DNA from: Sparassis latifolia
Lineage: Eukaryota > Basidiomycota > Agaricomycetes > Polyporales > Sparassidaceae
DNA: 64,000 nucleotides
Assembly: GCA_018466975.1 (NCBI GenBank)
Contig: CM031556.1
Location: 4,278,001-4,342,000, forward strand
Direction of reading: 5' to 3'
In this document: piece by piece, positions 33,700-45,757 of the stretch
How the letters are laid out: each line of letters opens with the position of its first letter
How positions within the stretch are numbered: the stretch's first letter is position 1
Notes under the pieces: generated by a model
The model's database searches: none
What the model was told of the DNA's origin: nothing
The model's input: only the letters and a program-made list of their open reading frames with translations
Position numbers and translations under genes: made by a program

Positions 33700-34690
33700 T
33701 ACACCAATTACCCTCCTCGCCATGGTGTGTGGTGACTGCTGAAGCATTGTATGTGTATTTTTCGCAGTGGCGGGAGGTGGTAGTAGGTATGCACTAGCAT
33801 TCATGCCTGGTGAAAGGCAATGTTGAATGCCGCTTCTATGGCAGAGCACACCACGCCAACTTCATCTCACGAATGCTGGGCGGAGGCAATCTGGCGATCA
33901 TCTGCATGCCAATCTGTGGGATAAAGGGCTTCCTCGGAGTTAGGCTCGGCCAATTAGATGGCAGTGACGAAGGGCCCAGACATGGCGGACCACCCGGCCC
34001 GTGATCCGGCATGGCGGCATCATGTCCGGCTCGGCGGCATGATGAACATGTGAGATGTGCAAGGGACGTGCTTGCAAGCAATATGCAGGCAGATGAATGC
34101 ATACTGTTCTTTGCCATTCTGGCCCCTCCTACATTCTCCCCTGCATCTGCAAGCCAACCGCCTGAGCCCGCCATACACCTGTGCGTTCCTTCAACCGATG
34201 CATGCTGTAATCGTCCCATTGATTGGCAGACAGTATCAAGATGAGCAATCTGTCACCCATGCCACTGACCGATCAGATAGCAGGAGTCTTGGAGCTCATG
34301 TTCCGCCGAAAGCTCCATCTGGCCACTCATGCAGCCCATTCTGCGCCATCTATAGAAGTGCCTCCGTCCATGCCATCCGCCCTCCTATTGGAGTGCAATG
34401 GCATTGCAGATGCTCTTGTGAAGGCCATCCGTAATCCTGGTAGTCATTAGTCTTGCCGCAGGTCTGATCACACTGATCACGCCATTGTAATAGTAAGGCT
34501 GCAGTGGGACATTGATAGATATTGCGACAGCCTTCGATTCAGCCCACGGGGCAGAATGAAGTCCTCGAGGCAGAACTGGAGCGGAGTGGCCTCCTCCATT
34601 TGGTGAGGCGAAATACGCATAGACCAGCCCGCCACCCTCGTGGACATGCGGACGCATCTTGGCTTGGATACTTCCAAGAGTGTTGATACC
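33700..34690. other. KDZ-4 region between unknown gene and TET/JBP
   Basis: Short frames lie on both strands, including a 125-codon minus-strand frame at 34385-34762, but none has a recognisable domain. The 5' exons of the TET/JBP gene may start here. A GTGAGTGG..TTTGTCAG intron of 47 nt sits at about 34700-34746 on the plus strand. Confidence 0.4.
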
Positions 34691-34746
34691 AGACCGCCAG
34701 GTGAGTGGCTTGCCCAGCCTTGCGCTGTGATCTGACAAATTTGTCA

Positions 34747-35590
34747 GGCGAAGATGCTCCAAGCGACCAGGGCCCTACACCCAGCAATAGCAGCCAGTAA
34801 GCCTTCCAGCACCACCGCCAGTTGGCGACACAACCCGTTGTACTTCTTGCCTCCTGAGGTGTGCCCAATTCCCAGCGGGCTCCTTGTGTCTCTCGCCAGG
34901 TTGGTTCCAACAAGTAAGAGAGGTGGGTCTCCTCGCCACGCCATTTGCCTTGCGTCTGGACAGCCTTTGCAGCATATGGAGTCTGGGAGGCTGGAGACCT
35001 CCGCCAGCCTGAAGCTTGAGGCGGAAGAAGTTGGCTGCGTGATATTCATGACTCCTCCGCATTGCTGGGCGCCATCCTGGCCGTCGTTCACCCAACACTA
35101 TATGCCGCAGGGCGCCAGTGCTTGGGTTTGATCCAGCAAGACCCAGAATTGCGAGAGATGGCGCTGAACTGGTCGTCGCCATTCAATGCGCTCCAGGTGA
35201 TCGCCAACCGGGAAACTCCTTTCCACGAGATAGCAAGACAAGATACACCTTCTACGACCTGTTGGCGGCGTTGGGCAACTACACTTGCGCGTGGTTGAAG
35301 TTCCCGCCATGCGTGTCGCCATCGATTATAGTCCTGGAACTGTCATAGCCTTCTGTGGAAAGGCGATTCGTCATGGCGTCACTCGAGCAGATGGCGAAAG
35401 GCTCGTCTATGCATACTTCATGCGAGAGGGTGTCCAGAACAGGCTAGGCATTCCGGCGCCCCACTGGATGCAAGCTTCATATTACGCCTCACACATTGGC
35501 ATGTGCACAGTTCATCACCGAGTCTGCATTCCTAACTCAGAACAGGTCCTAACTGGCTCGCTTATTAGAGGACATCATGCCAAAGACTGA
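34747..35590 (+). pseudogene. TET/JBP-family 2-oxoglutarate/Fe(II) dioxygenase (frameshifted)
   Basis: Family members oxidise the 5-methyl group of cytosine or thymine in DNA. The exon after the 47-nt intron reads ARLVPTSKRGGSP, HMESGRLETSASL, then (after a frame change near 35030) LLGAILAVVHPTLY, WSSPFNALQVIANRETPFH, then (second shift at about 35228) DSKTRYTFYDLLAALGNY, then (third shift near 35293) EVPAMRVAIDYSPGTVIAFC, IRHGV, GERLVYAYFMREGVQNRLGI. These are the fungal TET/JBP core features: an H-x-D iron motif preceded by W.S.FN..VI.NR.TP, the PGTV.A..G strand, the second iron His in RHGV and the Arg in GER. The shift falls inside H-x-D, so this copy as written lacks a complete iron site. 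It sits directly upstream of the KDZ transposase. Confidence 0.87.
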
Positions 35591-36191
35591 TGGAGGCGAG
35601 AACACTATGCAGGGGATGGAGACTGTCGATGGCAGCTTCATTGGCGGGATAAAGTTGGCGGAGGTGATGGCGAAATGTATGGAGTCTCGAATTTCGAATC
35701 CTAGCTGAAGGTTGGCGGCGCGCGATGCAGTGCGCATTTCACATCTCGACAGTGTTCAGCTCAAGGTGTAGTTATCACTGATGGCAGCATATGGTTGGCG
35801 GACCTCGAAGTTGGCGGAGATGGTGGCGAAATGTGTTCGGTTGAGAAGTTGTGAGTGCTAGTGGGGCAGATGGCGGCAGCGTTGGCGGCGCGGTGCAAGT
35901 GCGTTTCCCTTTTGAGCATTATGCTACTCCGAGTCAAGGCAAAGTTAGCACTGAGGCGACATACAATTGGCGGACCTCTCGCCAACATGGCATCCTTATC
36001 TGCATAACGCTGATTTGGTGCCTAAAGAGACCACGAGGTGATAAGGCCCAGGCATTGCAGCCATTCTTAACCACCTTGATGAGTAGTCTGGTGGGCAGCA
36101 AGACCGTGTGTGATTTGCACGTGTTGTGTTGTGCGATAGGGACACAATGCTCATCGATGAGTTTGCAATCGACTCCCCACTGACCTGAACC
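35591..36191. other. Spacer between TET/JBP and KDZ transposase
   Basis: No convincing coding frame. Two similar blocks (GGCGGAGATGGTGGCGAAATGT at about 35815, and TTGGCGGAGGTGATGGCGAAATGT at about 35656) form an imperfect direct repeat of about 165 bp spacing. The KDZ promoter may lie here. Confidence 0.45.
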
Positions 36192-39100
36192 ATGAGCAGG
36201 CGCAGCAAAAGCAGGCTCGTTGTAGACCTGGATGGCGAGGTTGAGTTTGTGACCAAGGTAGCTAAGCAGACCACTAGGGAGTACGCTATGTGGGCGTACC
36301 TTTGCCCATGCCCACGGGTTCAAGCGTGCCATCGCCTTCCAAAAGTCCATCGAAGGCTCCAGCTTCAGGCTCCTTGTTTAACTTGGATGATGGCGGCGTC
36401 CTGGGCAACATAGGTGTGCCGATTCAGCTGGATCCGGCGGCTCGGAAGACAAAGGTGGGCACTCCGCCATGACCATCTGACGGTCTGACCATGCGCGATA
36501 GACCCAGAATGACTTCATGAGGACTGGATACCCCACCGTGATGACTATCTTCATGCCATTGTCGAGATGGAAGCCCGCCTGAGCCCAGAAACTGTGCGGA
36601 ATGCAAGGTTGGCGAGGGCGGTGGCGATGCCTGGACTGTATGGGCAGACCGCTCACCTGTACTGACTGCTGTCGTAGCGGCCATCAGCGTGCTCCTTTCC
36701 ATCGGATAGAGCATTGGCAGGAGTCAGTATTTTGAGCCGGCATCACTGTATCGGGTTGGCGTCTGCATCCATTTGGGGCATGGCGGAGATCCCTGCCCTC
36801 TGGGCGCCTTCACAGCACATAACAACCCTGCGCGGTGGTGGCCCGGGTCCGATTTCTGGAATGCCTCCAATGAAGACCTAAATGCACATGATGGCGAGGT
36901 CTCAGATGATGGCGAGTCCCATTCAACTTTGCACCTCTGGCAGGCACCCTTGATGGTGAAGCAAGGCAAACCGGCGATGCTCCGATCCCACTTGGGAGGA
37001 AGATGTGCCACGGTGCTCTCGGCCACCTCGCCGTGACAGTTACGGGAATCGGATCATAGTCATTGTCGACATCTCTGGCGTTCACCATATCGGCGTTGAC
37101 TGGTGCCAGTGTGAGATGGCAGTGGAGTGTGACATGCAGCTTCTTCAAATGGGACTTTACCCTGGTACCGTCAAGGATCCCCATACCGCCTTCACATTCG
37201 CCGTCCTCGACGATTTCCTTCTGGAGAACAAAGAGTGCAAGGCGGCGGCATTGAACTACTACAGCAAGCTCAAACGGGTCACGAGCAATGCCTTCCCTGG
37301 CACCGTTCCTGTAAGTGTTCACATGCATTCCCATGGCCCAACCGTTCATGCCAGTTCCTCGCCAGGACCGTTATCGTGAGCTGATGCGGGTGTCCCGCCA
37401 ATGGCGCCAACTCAAATATCGCAAGTGGCACGGCTTCTCACACGATGCCCTCCGTCCTGTGGAGAAGGGTGGCCTCGCCATCTTTTGTCCCGCCTGTCCC
37501 CAGCCTGGGCTCAACCTGCCTTTTGATTGGCAAGCGGATCCAGTGCAGTGGAAGTTCAAGCGCGGCTTTGTCATGGATGGCAATTTCAGTGCAGAGCACA
37601 TGAAGATGAAGCACCCGAGGAGGGCGTCGCCCTCAGTGGCGGCCAGGCATTCATGGTCGGCCAAGAGGATTACAAGGCTCATCTGGCGGTGGCCATGGAG
37701 TCCCATCAGGTGCGTGTCTGGCTGCACGTTCTTCTTCCGCCCTTGACTCCTAAGCCCACCAGCGCTCCACTTGTCATGAGCACCGCGCTGTCAATCAGGC
37801 CAATGTGGATCGCGCCAACCTCGACGCCACAGGAATCGGGGCCACTGCTTGCGCCAGACATGGTTTCTTCGTCCCTCATACTGTCGTCGATTTCCAGAAG
37901 GGAGAAAGGTTCGCATATGTCTCTTGTCATGATTCATTCTCACCGCGCACCCTCTGCAGACAAATGAATATGGATTACTCTCTCAGCAATGCGCTCCTGA
38001 CCCTCACGGTATCACCCTCGTCCTCGTCATATGCGACATCATGTGCCAGTATGGCGTCCATGTCATAAGCGTTTCCGCCACAGCGCCTATCTGAGGATGC
38101 CCTTCGAGCTCAAGATAGACCAAGGCATCGGCTTGTTTCATGTGCATGGACACCAAGATTGCTGCTTCCAGCGGTTCTCGCCCAACTTTATAGTTGGCGC
38201 TGGTATGGTCGATGGCGAGGTCATCGAGACCCTGTGGCGCCCACAAATGAGGTCTCAGGCAGTACCAGGGGCATGACCGAGCTCACCGCCAAGAAGTCCT
38301 TGGCGATCACATGAATGACTCCAACTGGAAGAAGGCGACTCGCATGGGTGAGCCTGGTTCCTCCTTCCCTATTTGCCACCTGCCTTATGCTGCCTACAGT
38401 GCCAACCTTGATGACAAAGTGGAAGCGCGTGCTCCTGGGCTTCCCAAGAAGCAAGGAGTCCTTTGAAGCTTTATCTGCATCCACAGATGAGGAGGTCCTT
38501 GAGGCATGGCAGAAGGAGTGCGACGACGCTATGGAGGCTCGCCAAAATGATCCGAAGATTATGGACACCTTCGATGTCCAGCTCAGGAAGGGTGAGTATC
38601 CTTCCATCGTCGTGTGGCATGTAGTTGGCGTGAATGCAAGCCCGGGTAAAGACCTCACCCAACTCAGACTGGCGGGCGAGAGTCCGCCAAGGGCTTGGAG
38701 AAGGGCACCGCGGATGGTTGTCGACTGGCCTCAAAATTCAAGAAGCACAGTGAGTTTGCCTCGTCTTTACAAAAATAGAGCTCTGGCGGCCTTCAGGCTT
38801 AAGCTTGCGAATGATATCCGCAAGGCGGTCAAAATCCGAGCGTGGCGGAGGACCTCAAGACTCTCGGCGCCGTCAGCGCCTCGAAGTCAGCATTCTCACA
38901 TTCAACGTCGCTCTGAGAAGTTCATGGGAAGGTTGGAGGGCGTTCCCGCCATGGAAGATCGTGGCGATGGTGCGCTCTGGGATTCCTTGGATGAGAATCC
39001 TTTTCAAATACACCGGAGGGCGCTGAGTATGGCGAGGATGCGATTCCACCGAGCAAGCTTCCTTGAATTTACCTTCGCAGATCGGATTCGTGGCGCCGTC

Positions 39101-39846
39101 GCCAGCGGGCTCCAGACCCTGGCGGCCCAAGAGTTGGAGTTGCGCAAAGGCCTGATGAATGACATCCTCCACGAGCCGCATGGCGCTTGGACTGAAGTCT
39201 TACCTCTACCGCAAGAGGTTCGTCCGCCAACAGCGTCGGAACCATGACCCGTGCACAGGCGGAGGTTCATGCTGCCGATCAGACCGTCTTGGCCTGCGCC
39301 AGGCTCTATTCCGCCAACCGGCGCGCCATTATGCGCTTGGCGCCACCGATGAAGACTTGGCCCTCTATCGCCCTTTGGATAAGAAGGACCTGCGTGAAGA
39401 CTGCCGTCATCGAGGCTAGCACCTCCGGGCTCAGGAGCGTCAACCTGGCTTGGTTCTGGACCATGGATGTCGCTGGAGATCGAGGTTCATCAGAATGGAT
39501 GGGCGAGTGTTCGTAATTGTCCGATCGATCTCTAGGCCTCCTGCTAATTTACCCTCCAGTCTATAGAGTGAATTGGCTGCGTGCAGAGCTCGATATGAGA
39601 GATGGAGGAGGGCGTGTCTTGGTCCACTCGGAAATGGCCTGGACCATAGCCACCTTCAAGCGGAATGCGGAGCGATGGGCTCACTGGCTCGAGATGACGG
39701 ATCCTTCCTGGCGGGGTCATGTTTGCTATGCCGCCAGGCAAGTGAGTATGTGGCGGACCTTCGCCAGCCACGCCACTGGCGCCTTCAGCCACATCCTCGC
39801 CCTGGACATTGAGGGCGAAAGGGCGGGCGATGAAAATGTGCTTTGA
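36192..39846 (+). pseudogene. KDZ-4 transposase (CxC2 type)
   Basis: The gene runs from MSRRSKSRLVVDLDGEVEF (36192) through a Cys/His cluster at about 36630-36700 (LTCTDCC, then a partner H) and HHIGVDWCQCEMAVEC, LYPGTVKDPHTAFTFAVLDD. An intron with GTAAGT at 37311 and AG at 37365 joins ..GTVP to DRYRELMRVSRQWRQL. FCPACPQPGLNLPFDW follows. The catalytic core has ICDIMCQYG (about 38025) and GIGLFHVHGHQDCC followed by GAGMVDGEVIETLW (to about 38235), giving likely acidic ligands Asp and Glu. The C-terminus has NDILH, MALGLKSYLYRKRF, ALYRPLDKKDLREDCRHR, and an end exon after a GTAATT..CTCCAG intron (VYRVNWLRAELDMRDGG) to 39846. Several frameshifts are needed. Confidence 0.85.
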
Positions 39847-40059
39847 GTCAGGGTTCACTGGGGTGTCGCATATTCATGTTTGCTATATCGATGTAGTGAT
39901 CGTCATGTGTGTAATTCCTACTCACCAATATCACATTTGGCGAAGTGACCTCCATCCTCGCCTGAGGGCTTCATCTCGGCATGTGCTCTCCAATCGCATG
40001 ACATCAGACATCAGATAAGGTCGATCAGATATCAACCTCGGCTCATCCACTCACCGTCA

Positions 40060-40770
40060 TGTCTGCCCAGTCTTCAACATCAGATCGCGCCCCTGCCTGT
40101 TCTCCAGAGGAGGTTGCAGTTGGAAGTCTACACTTGGAGGATCCAAGAAGCTGTTCTGGCACTGGAGCCTGACCCAGATCACTTCACCAAGGTCCGTTGG
40201 GAGGAAGGCTTGCGCCGGGAGATGGTGCGCCTTTCTTGCTGATATCGCCTGACCCTGCTGAGTCCTGTGCAGTTCGCCGTCAGGGGTATCTGTGGCGACC
40301 TCGCGTTGGCGGGTCATGCTGACCATATTGACCATGGCGGAGTTATCGCCAGTGTCCTCACCGTCTGCACTTTCAATCGCGAAGTTCTGCGCCCCATCAG
40401 CATTGGCGTCAAGGCGATTCCACGCCCCACCACCCTCGTTCCTCGTCCTAAGAACCTGCTCGAGATTCACCCGACTACTGGTGGAAATGGGATCGTCAGG
40501 TTGGGCGGCGGGAGCCCTATGGAGGCCTGGTGGTACAAACTTGGTGATCCTGGGTGAGTGGTGCGTTCCAGCACCTTACAGTCTTGCTGAACCTCGAGCG
40601 TAGGAGAAGGTGTACACCGTCTCGAGTCTACACTGGTGCAGCTTGAACAGCTGCATGTTCGCGTCGCGAACCTCACTAGTTGGTTGCACCAGAGGACAGA
40701 TCAGAACCTGGATGTGGTGCTGGAAGAGCTGCAGGAGGCGACGCGGCAGCTGCGTGAGTTAGGAATGTAA
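40060..40770 (+). pseudogene. KDZ-4 small coiled-coil ORF
   Basis: MSAQSSTSDRAPACSPEEV begins at about 40060 and soon meets a stop. A longer frame follows at 40267-40557 (PRPTTLVPRPKNLLEIHPTT). After a GTGAGTGG..GAGCGTAG intron-like spacer comes a heptad-rich tail (LESTLVQLEQLHVRVANLTS, then VLEELQEATRQLRELGM*) ending at 40770. It is likely a small helical protein. The exact splice phase is not consistent, so a frameshift or wrong intron choice is possible. No family is recognised. Confidence 0.45.
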
Positions 40771-40864
40771 TCGCCCAATGCCAGGCGTCCGTTCGTGCTG
40801 TAGTGTGTCGAATATAAGGTTGTCATGTCTTTGAACCTGGGCAATGTACCTGGTGTGGTAAGGC

Positions 40865-41180
40865 GAAACATAGTAGCCACATACTCACCTCAGGAGGGCA
40901 CATCCCCAATGGTATCTGATGCATGGCTCGAAAGCCAATGCCACATGGGAGAGTTTGGCGAAGTCATTCTGGACTGCATGTTCAGATGGCGAGTGATATC
41001 CACCACAGTTCGCCAACCCTACTCACGGTGGAAAGGACCGCCATTCGTCTCCACATACTCTACCCAGAAGGGCACATCCCAAATTGTATCTGATGCATGT
41101 CTCGAAAGCGCCGATGCCAATTGGGAGAGTTTGGCGAAGTCATTCTGAACTCCATGTTCAGATGGCGAAGGATATTCGCC
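40865..41180. repeat. Tandem duplication of about 165 bp
   Basis: Two copies (about 40875-41035 and about 41050-41205) share CACATACTC, GGGCACATCCC, GTATCTGATGCATG, GAGAGTTTGGCGAAGTCATT and CACAGTTCGCCAACCC. They diverge by scattered substitutions. Confidence 0.75.
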
Positions 41181-41339
41181 ACAGTTCGCCAACCCTTCCC
41201 ACAGTGGGAGAGAGTGTGATACTGCAAGGAGAGCTGATAGTGAGCTAACCAGAATTGGAGGGAATGATGGGTGGATTACGTGGAAATTATTGGCCGGCGG
41301 TAGCTCCATCATTGCCCTGTTAGGCGGTGGATCAATCAC

Positions 41340-43880
41340 TGAAAAATATGCCCATGGCGGTTGACTGATCGCTGAGAACTACACCTATGGCGGTGGGCCG
41401 ATAGGTCTGAGCAAGAGGTGCCGCATGAGCAACGACTCGCGCCGGAGCCCCTTCTTCTGTGGTGTCCTTCGCTCAGACGCTGATTTGCACACGCCCGCAT
41501 CCTCGCCTACTTCGTGCTCTTCGTTGACTTCGGTACAATCCGCTCACTTCGTATGGTCTACTTCTTGGCTCGGGCAACCAGGTGTGGCATCCGCCCATGC
41601 TTCCCCTGACCAATCTCCACGCTTCATACATCCGCCCATGCTTCCCCCCGACCAATCTCCATGTTTCATACATCCACCTATGCTACTCCCTGACGAATCA
41701 TCTGGTATGTTCCTTCACCCACCCATGCTTCACCAAGACGACACGGACACGATACGAGCCCAGTTGACAACCTAGGGCAAGGCAAATAACTCAGCTATGC
41801 CCAGGCTAGTCAGATATTTCAGGCGACCCATGCTTATGGGCTCAGAAATATACCTATGGCGGTGGGCCGATGGCTGTATAATAGCCCCGTGGTGGTGGGC
41901 CGATCGCTCAGAACACTACCTATGGAGGTCGGCCCATCGCTCAGAACCCTACCTATGGGGTTGTGCCGATGGCTGTATAATAGCACCGTGGCGGTGGGCT
42001 GATCGCTCAGAAATATACCTATGGCGGTGGGCCCATCGCTCAGAACACTACCTATGGCGGTGGGCCGATGGCTCAGTATAATAGCTACCGTGGTGGGCCG
42101 ATCGCTCAGAACACTACCTATGGCGGTGGGCCGATCGCTCAGAACACTACCTATGGCGGTGGGCCGATCGCTCAGAACACTACCTATGGCGGTGGGCCCA
42201 TCGCTCAGAACACTACCTATGGCGGTGGGCCGATGGCTCAGAACACTACCTATGGTGGGCCGATCGCTCAGAACACTACCTATGGCGGTGGGCCGATCGC
42301 TCAGAACACTACCTATGGCGGTGGGCCCATCGCTCAGAACACTACCTATGGCGGTGGGCCGATCGCTCAGAACACTACCTATGGCGGTGGGCCGATGCTC
42401 TGTATAATAGCCTATGGCGGTGGGCCGATCGCTCAGAACACTACCTATGGCGGTGGGCCCATCGCTCAGAACACTACCTATGGCGGTCGCCCATCGCTCA
42501 GAACACTACCTATGGCGGTGGGCCGATGGCTGTATAATAGCACCGTGGCGGTGGGCCGATCGCTCAGAAACACTACCTATGGCGGATCGGCCGAGGCCCT
42601 ATCGCTCAGAACACTCACTACCTATGGCCGGTGGGCCGATCGCTCATAATAGCTACCTATGGCGGTGGGCCGATCGCTCAGAACACTACCTATGGCGGTG
42701 GGCCGATCGCTCAGAACACTACCTATGGCGGTGGGCCCATCGCTCAGAACACTACCTATGGCGGTGGGCCGATGGCTGTATAATAGCACCGTGGGCCGAT
42801 CGCTCAGAACACTACCTATGGTGGTGGGCCGATCGCTCAGAACACTACCTATGGCGGTCGGCCCACCGCTCAGAACACTACCTATGGCGGTGGGCCGATG
42901 GCTGTATAATAGCACCGTGGCGGTGGGCCGATCGCTCAGAAATATACCTATGGCGTAGGGCGATCGCTCAGAACACTACATATGGCGGTGGGCCCAATAG
43001 CCCCATGGTGGTGGGCCGATCGCTCAGAACACTACCTATGGCGGTCGGCCCATCGCTCAGAACACTACCTATGGCGGTGGGCCGATGGCTGTATAATAGC
43101 ACCGTGGCGGTGGGCCGATCGCTCAGAAATATACCTATGGCGGTAGGCCGATCGCTCAGAACACTACATATGGCGGTGGGCCGACGGCTCTATAATAGCC
43201 CCAGTGGCGGTGGGCCGATCACTCAGAACACTACCTATGGTGGTCGGCCCATCGCTCAGTACTACCACGGTGGCGGTGGGCCGATGGCTGTATAATAGCA
43301 CCGTGGCGATGGGCCGATCGCTCAGAACACTACCTATGGCAGTCGGCCGATGGCTCAGAACAGCTCCAATGGCGGTGGGCCGATGGCTGTACAATAGCCC
43401 CGTGGCGGTGGGCTGATCGCTCAGAAATATCCCTATGGCGGTGGGCCGATCGCTTAGAACACTACCTATGGCGGTCGGCCCACCGCTCAGAACACTACCT
43501 ATGGCGGTGGGCCAACGGCTGTGTAATAGCCCTAGTGGCGGTGGGCCGATCGCTCAGAACACTACCTATGGCGGTGGGCCAATGGCTGTGTAATAGCCCC
43601 GTGGCGGTGGGCCGATCGCTCAGAACACTACCTATGGCGGTGGGCCGATGGCTGTATAATAGCCCCGTGGCAGTGGGCCGATCGCTCAAAAATACACCTA
43701 TGGCGGTGGGCCCATCGCTCAGAACTATCACCGCGGCGGTGGGCCCATGCCTGTATAATAGTTGCATCATGGTGGTGGGCCGATCGCTCAGAAATACTCC
43801 TATGGCGGTGGGCCCATCGCTCCAGCATTCCCTTCATCGCCATGAGCCGATCGCTGACAGCTCCTTACACAGACCGATGG
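41340..43880. repeat. KDZ-4 right subterminal 33-bp tandem array
   Basis: Dozens of units of the form CTATGGCGGTGGGCCGAT + CGCTCAGAACACTAC (33 bp), interspersed with variants containing GGCTGTATAATAGC(A/C)CCGTGG. Because 33 is a multiple of three, long frames such as GGPIAQNTTYG arise; they are not genes. The core GGCGGTGGGCCGATYGCTCA occurs inverted in the left array. Outer units degrade toward 43880, next to the terminal inverted repeat. Confidence 0.93.
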
Positions 43881-43889
43881 GCCGACGTC

Positions 43890-43961
43890 CGCTGGCTGTC
43901 CAGTTCATGACAATGTCAGGGTAAATGGGAGTCCAGTTCACAAACATGACTGAATGGGCTG
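43890..43961 (-). repeat. KDZ-4 right terminal inverted repeat
   Basis: 43891-43932 is the exact inverse of 23371-23412. The outermost 12 bp read CAGCCCATTCAG from the end inward. Confidence 0.92.
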
Positions 43962-43968
43962 ATGCGAG

Positions 43969-45757
43969 GGGTAGTTCCCCATGGATAGAAAGGACACTGG
44001 GTCACGGCCAACCCTTGGATTTGATGTAGGCCGAGGCCTCATCACTTGGATGATTTAGAACAGCAATGAACAGCAATTTTGATGCCATGTGAGGGGTTGT
44101 TCCCTGTGGATTAGGAATGACACATGAAACTGGAACACGCGATGAATAGGGCATCCATGGAGTATGGACAGAGGCAGTCGATTCTATTCGATGCTGATGC
44201 ACGATAAGACCCAATGAGAAACAATGACGAAGTACATGTCTGGGCCAGGGTGCAAACCTGGGCTGGGGTACGAACGATATTGGAATATCGAACGGAACCT
44301 TGAGCGGGAGCTGATGCTCTCCGCTCCTGATGAATCACTGAAATATCGACTTGGACGAATGAACACGAAATGAAAGCCGAATGGCAGGACCGTGGCATTC
44401 ACGGAATGTGAAGGAAGATAGTCGCTTTCATGCGACATTGACCCAAGATAAGGCCATGGTCATCCCGACGATTAGAAATGTTGAAGGTCTCCTTCAGAGA
44501 CAGTGACAGACACCGGCGCTCTGTAGAAACCGGTTGATACACAAATCAGCACTTGAAGAGTGCTTCCTCAGGAGTTTATGCTGATGCAAATAGCCTGAGG
44601 GCCTGATAGTCTTATCAAATGACTTGACAAGAAACTTCGAAGAACCCCTTGTGTGGGTGATGCACACGTATACCGGAAATGCAAAGGGCTACACTAAACA
44701 GCTAGTCACTGGGCCCAATCCGAGACTGTAGAACCCCACCCAAAGTGAACCAGGAGTTCTAACACACCATCATGCTTGTGTGTTTGAACGGATGGAGCTT
44801 TGGAGCTCCAGCTTTTACAGGACCACTATCCCAGAACCGCCGACAGTCTCAGATGAAAGTCTGACCAAACCTTAAAAGAATGAGGCAGGGACGTTCAAGA
44901 CGAGTCTTTACAGAAGAATCATGGTAAATCGGGACCACGATGACACTGTCCGACTTCTCAAAAAGAAACACATGTCTGCAATGACTATAAACTAGAAGGA
45001 TCTTGCTCAGATGTCAAATGAGCATCGCGAGTCCATAATGACCTTAAACTAGAAGACAGCTGAATGCTCCAGTTGTGAAGAATGGTTTTCAAGTCGAAGG
45101 CGACTTGAGCCTTGAGCAGGAGCTGATAGGCATAGTAAGCGAGGATGAATATCCGAGCTGAAGTAATTGGGCTTTATGAGCCCGAGTGACAAGCGAGAGC
45201 GAGGAACCCTATCACAGGGCTCAATTTTTTCCCGCCCTCCCTCCCCATCAAAATGACTCTTACCTGCAGTCGCCTAGAATAATTGGGCTTTTGCCAATTT
45301 TGATACCGGGGTATAGAGGAGGTGTAAGCCTGCTGAAGGCTTACGGACCTGCAAAGGTCCACCGACAAGTGAGGCGAATGGGCCAAGCAGCGTAGAGCGC
45401 AGGGCTTAGTGAGCCGAGCTTCGAAAAGAAGTGATGAAGGAACTTTCATCACGAGTCCGAAGAGATACGTGAAGTAGCTCGAGGACGAGCGACCTGAAGG
45501 GAGCAACCAGCAAGAAGGTTGCGACTGAAAGGGAGGTGGAGCGCAGTGACAGCTCTGGCCTCTGGCTTTTTCTTTTTTCTTCACCAATTCTGCCTCTGAT
45601 TTCAAGAATCATGTGAGGCCGCACTTCGACGATGAACGATAAAGACGCAGAATTTCTTTTCATTTTCCTCCGTCTTTTTGACTCCGGACTTTTCCCTGGA
45701 TTTCAATTTTAGATTTTAACACTCAATCGAGGTGATTGAACCTTGAGTGGGAGCTTA
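43969..45757. other. Right internal domain of the LTR element
   Basis: No coding domain is recognised. Purine-rich CCTTGAGCGGGAGCTGATG near 44302 and CCTTGAGCAGGAGCTGATAG near 45110 resemble the polypurine tract just before the right LTR (CCTTGAGTGGGAGCTTATG). Thus the end of the element seems to have been duplicated internally. Confidence 0.55.

Larger units (their letters stand above)
23341..43961 (+). mobile_element. KDZ-4: 20.6-kb KDZ transposon carrying a TET/JBP gene
   Basis: The ends are CACACCTTTCAG (23341-23352) and CAGCCCATTCAG (reverse complement of 43950-43961). They are flanked by the exact 7-bp duplication ATGCGAG (23334-23340 and 43962-43968). Terminal inverted repeats include a perfect 42-bp match, 23371-23412 against 43891-43932. 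Subterminal tandem arrays of about 1.4 kb (left) and 2.5 kb (right) share a core in inverted orientation. Inside are six gene-like regions, including a TET/JBP dioxygenase and a CxC2-type KDZ transposase running toward the right end. Confidence 0.92.

Noticed and set aside
34385..34762. Minus-strand 125-codon frame containing LVYAYF, as in the TET/JBP gene
   Set aside because: Only six residues match and the rest does not resemble a dioxygenase; the opposite strand holds the probable 5' intron of the TET/JBP gene.
41797..43924. Long plus-strand frames (GGPIAQNTTYG and WRWADRSEHYL repeats), up to 293 codons
   Set aside because: They arise because the subterminal unit is 33 bp, a multiple of three; all frames of the array are open.
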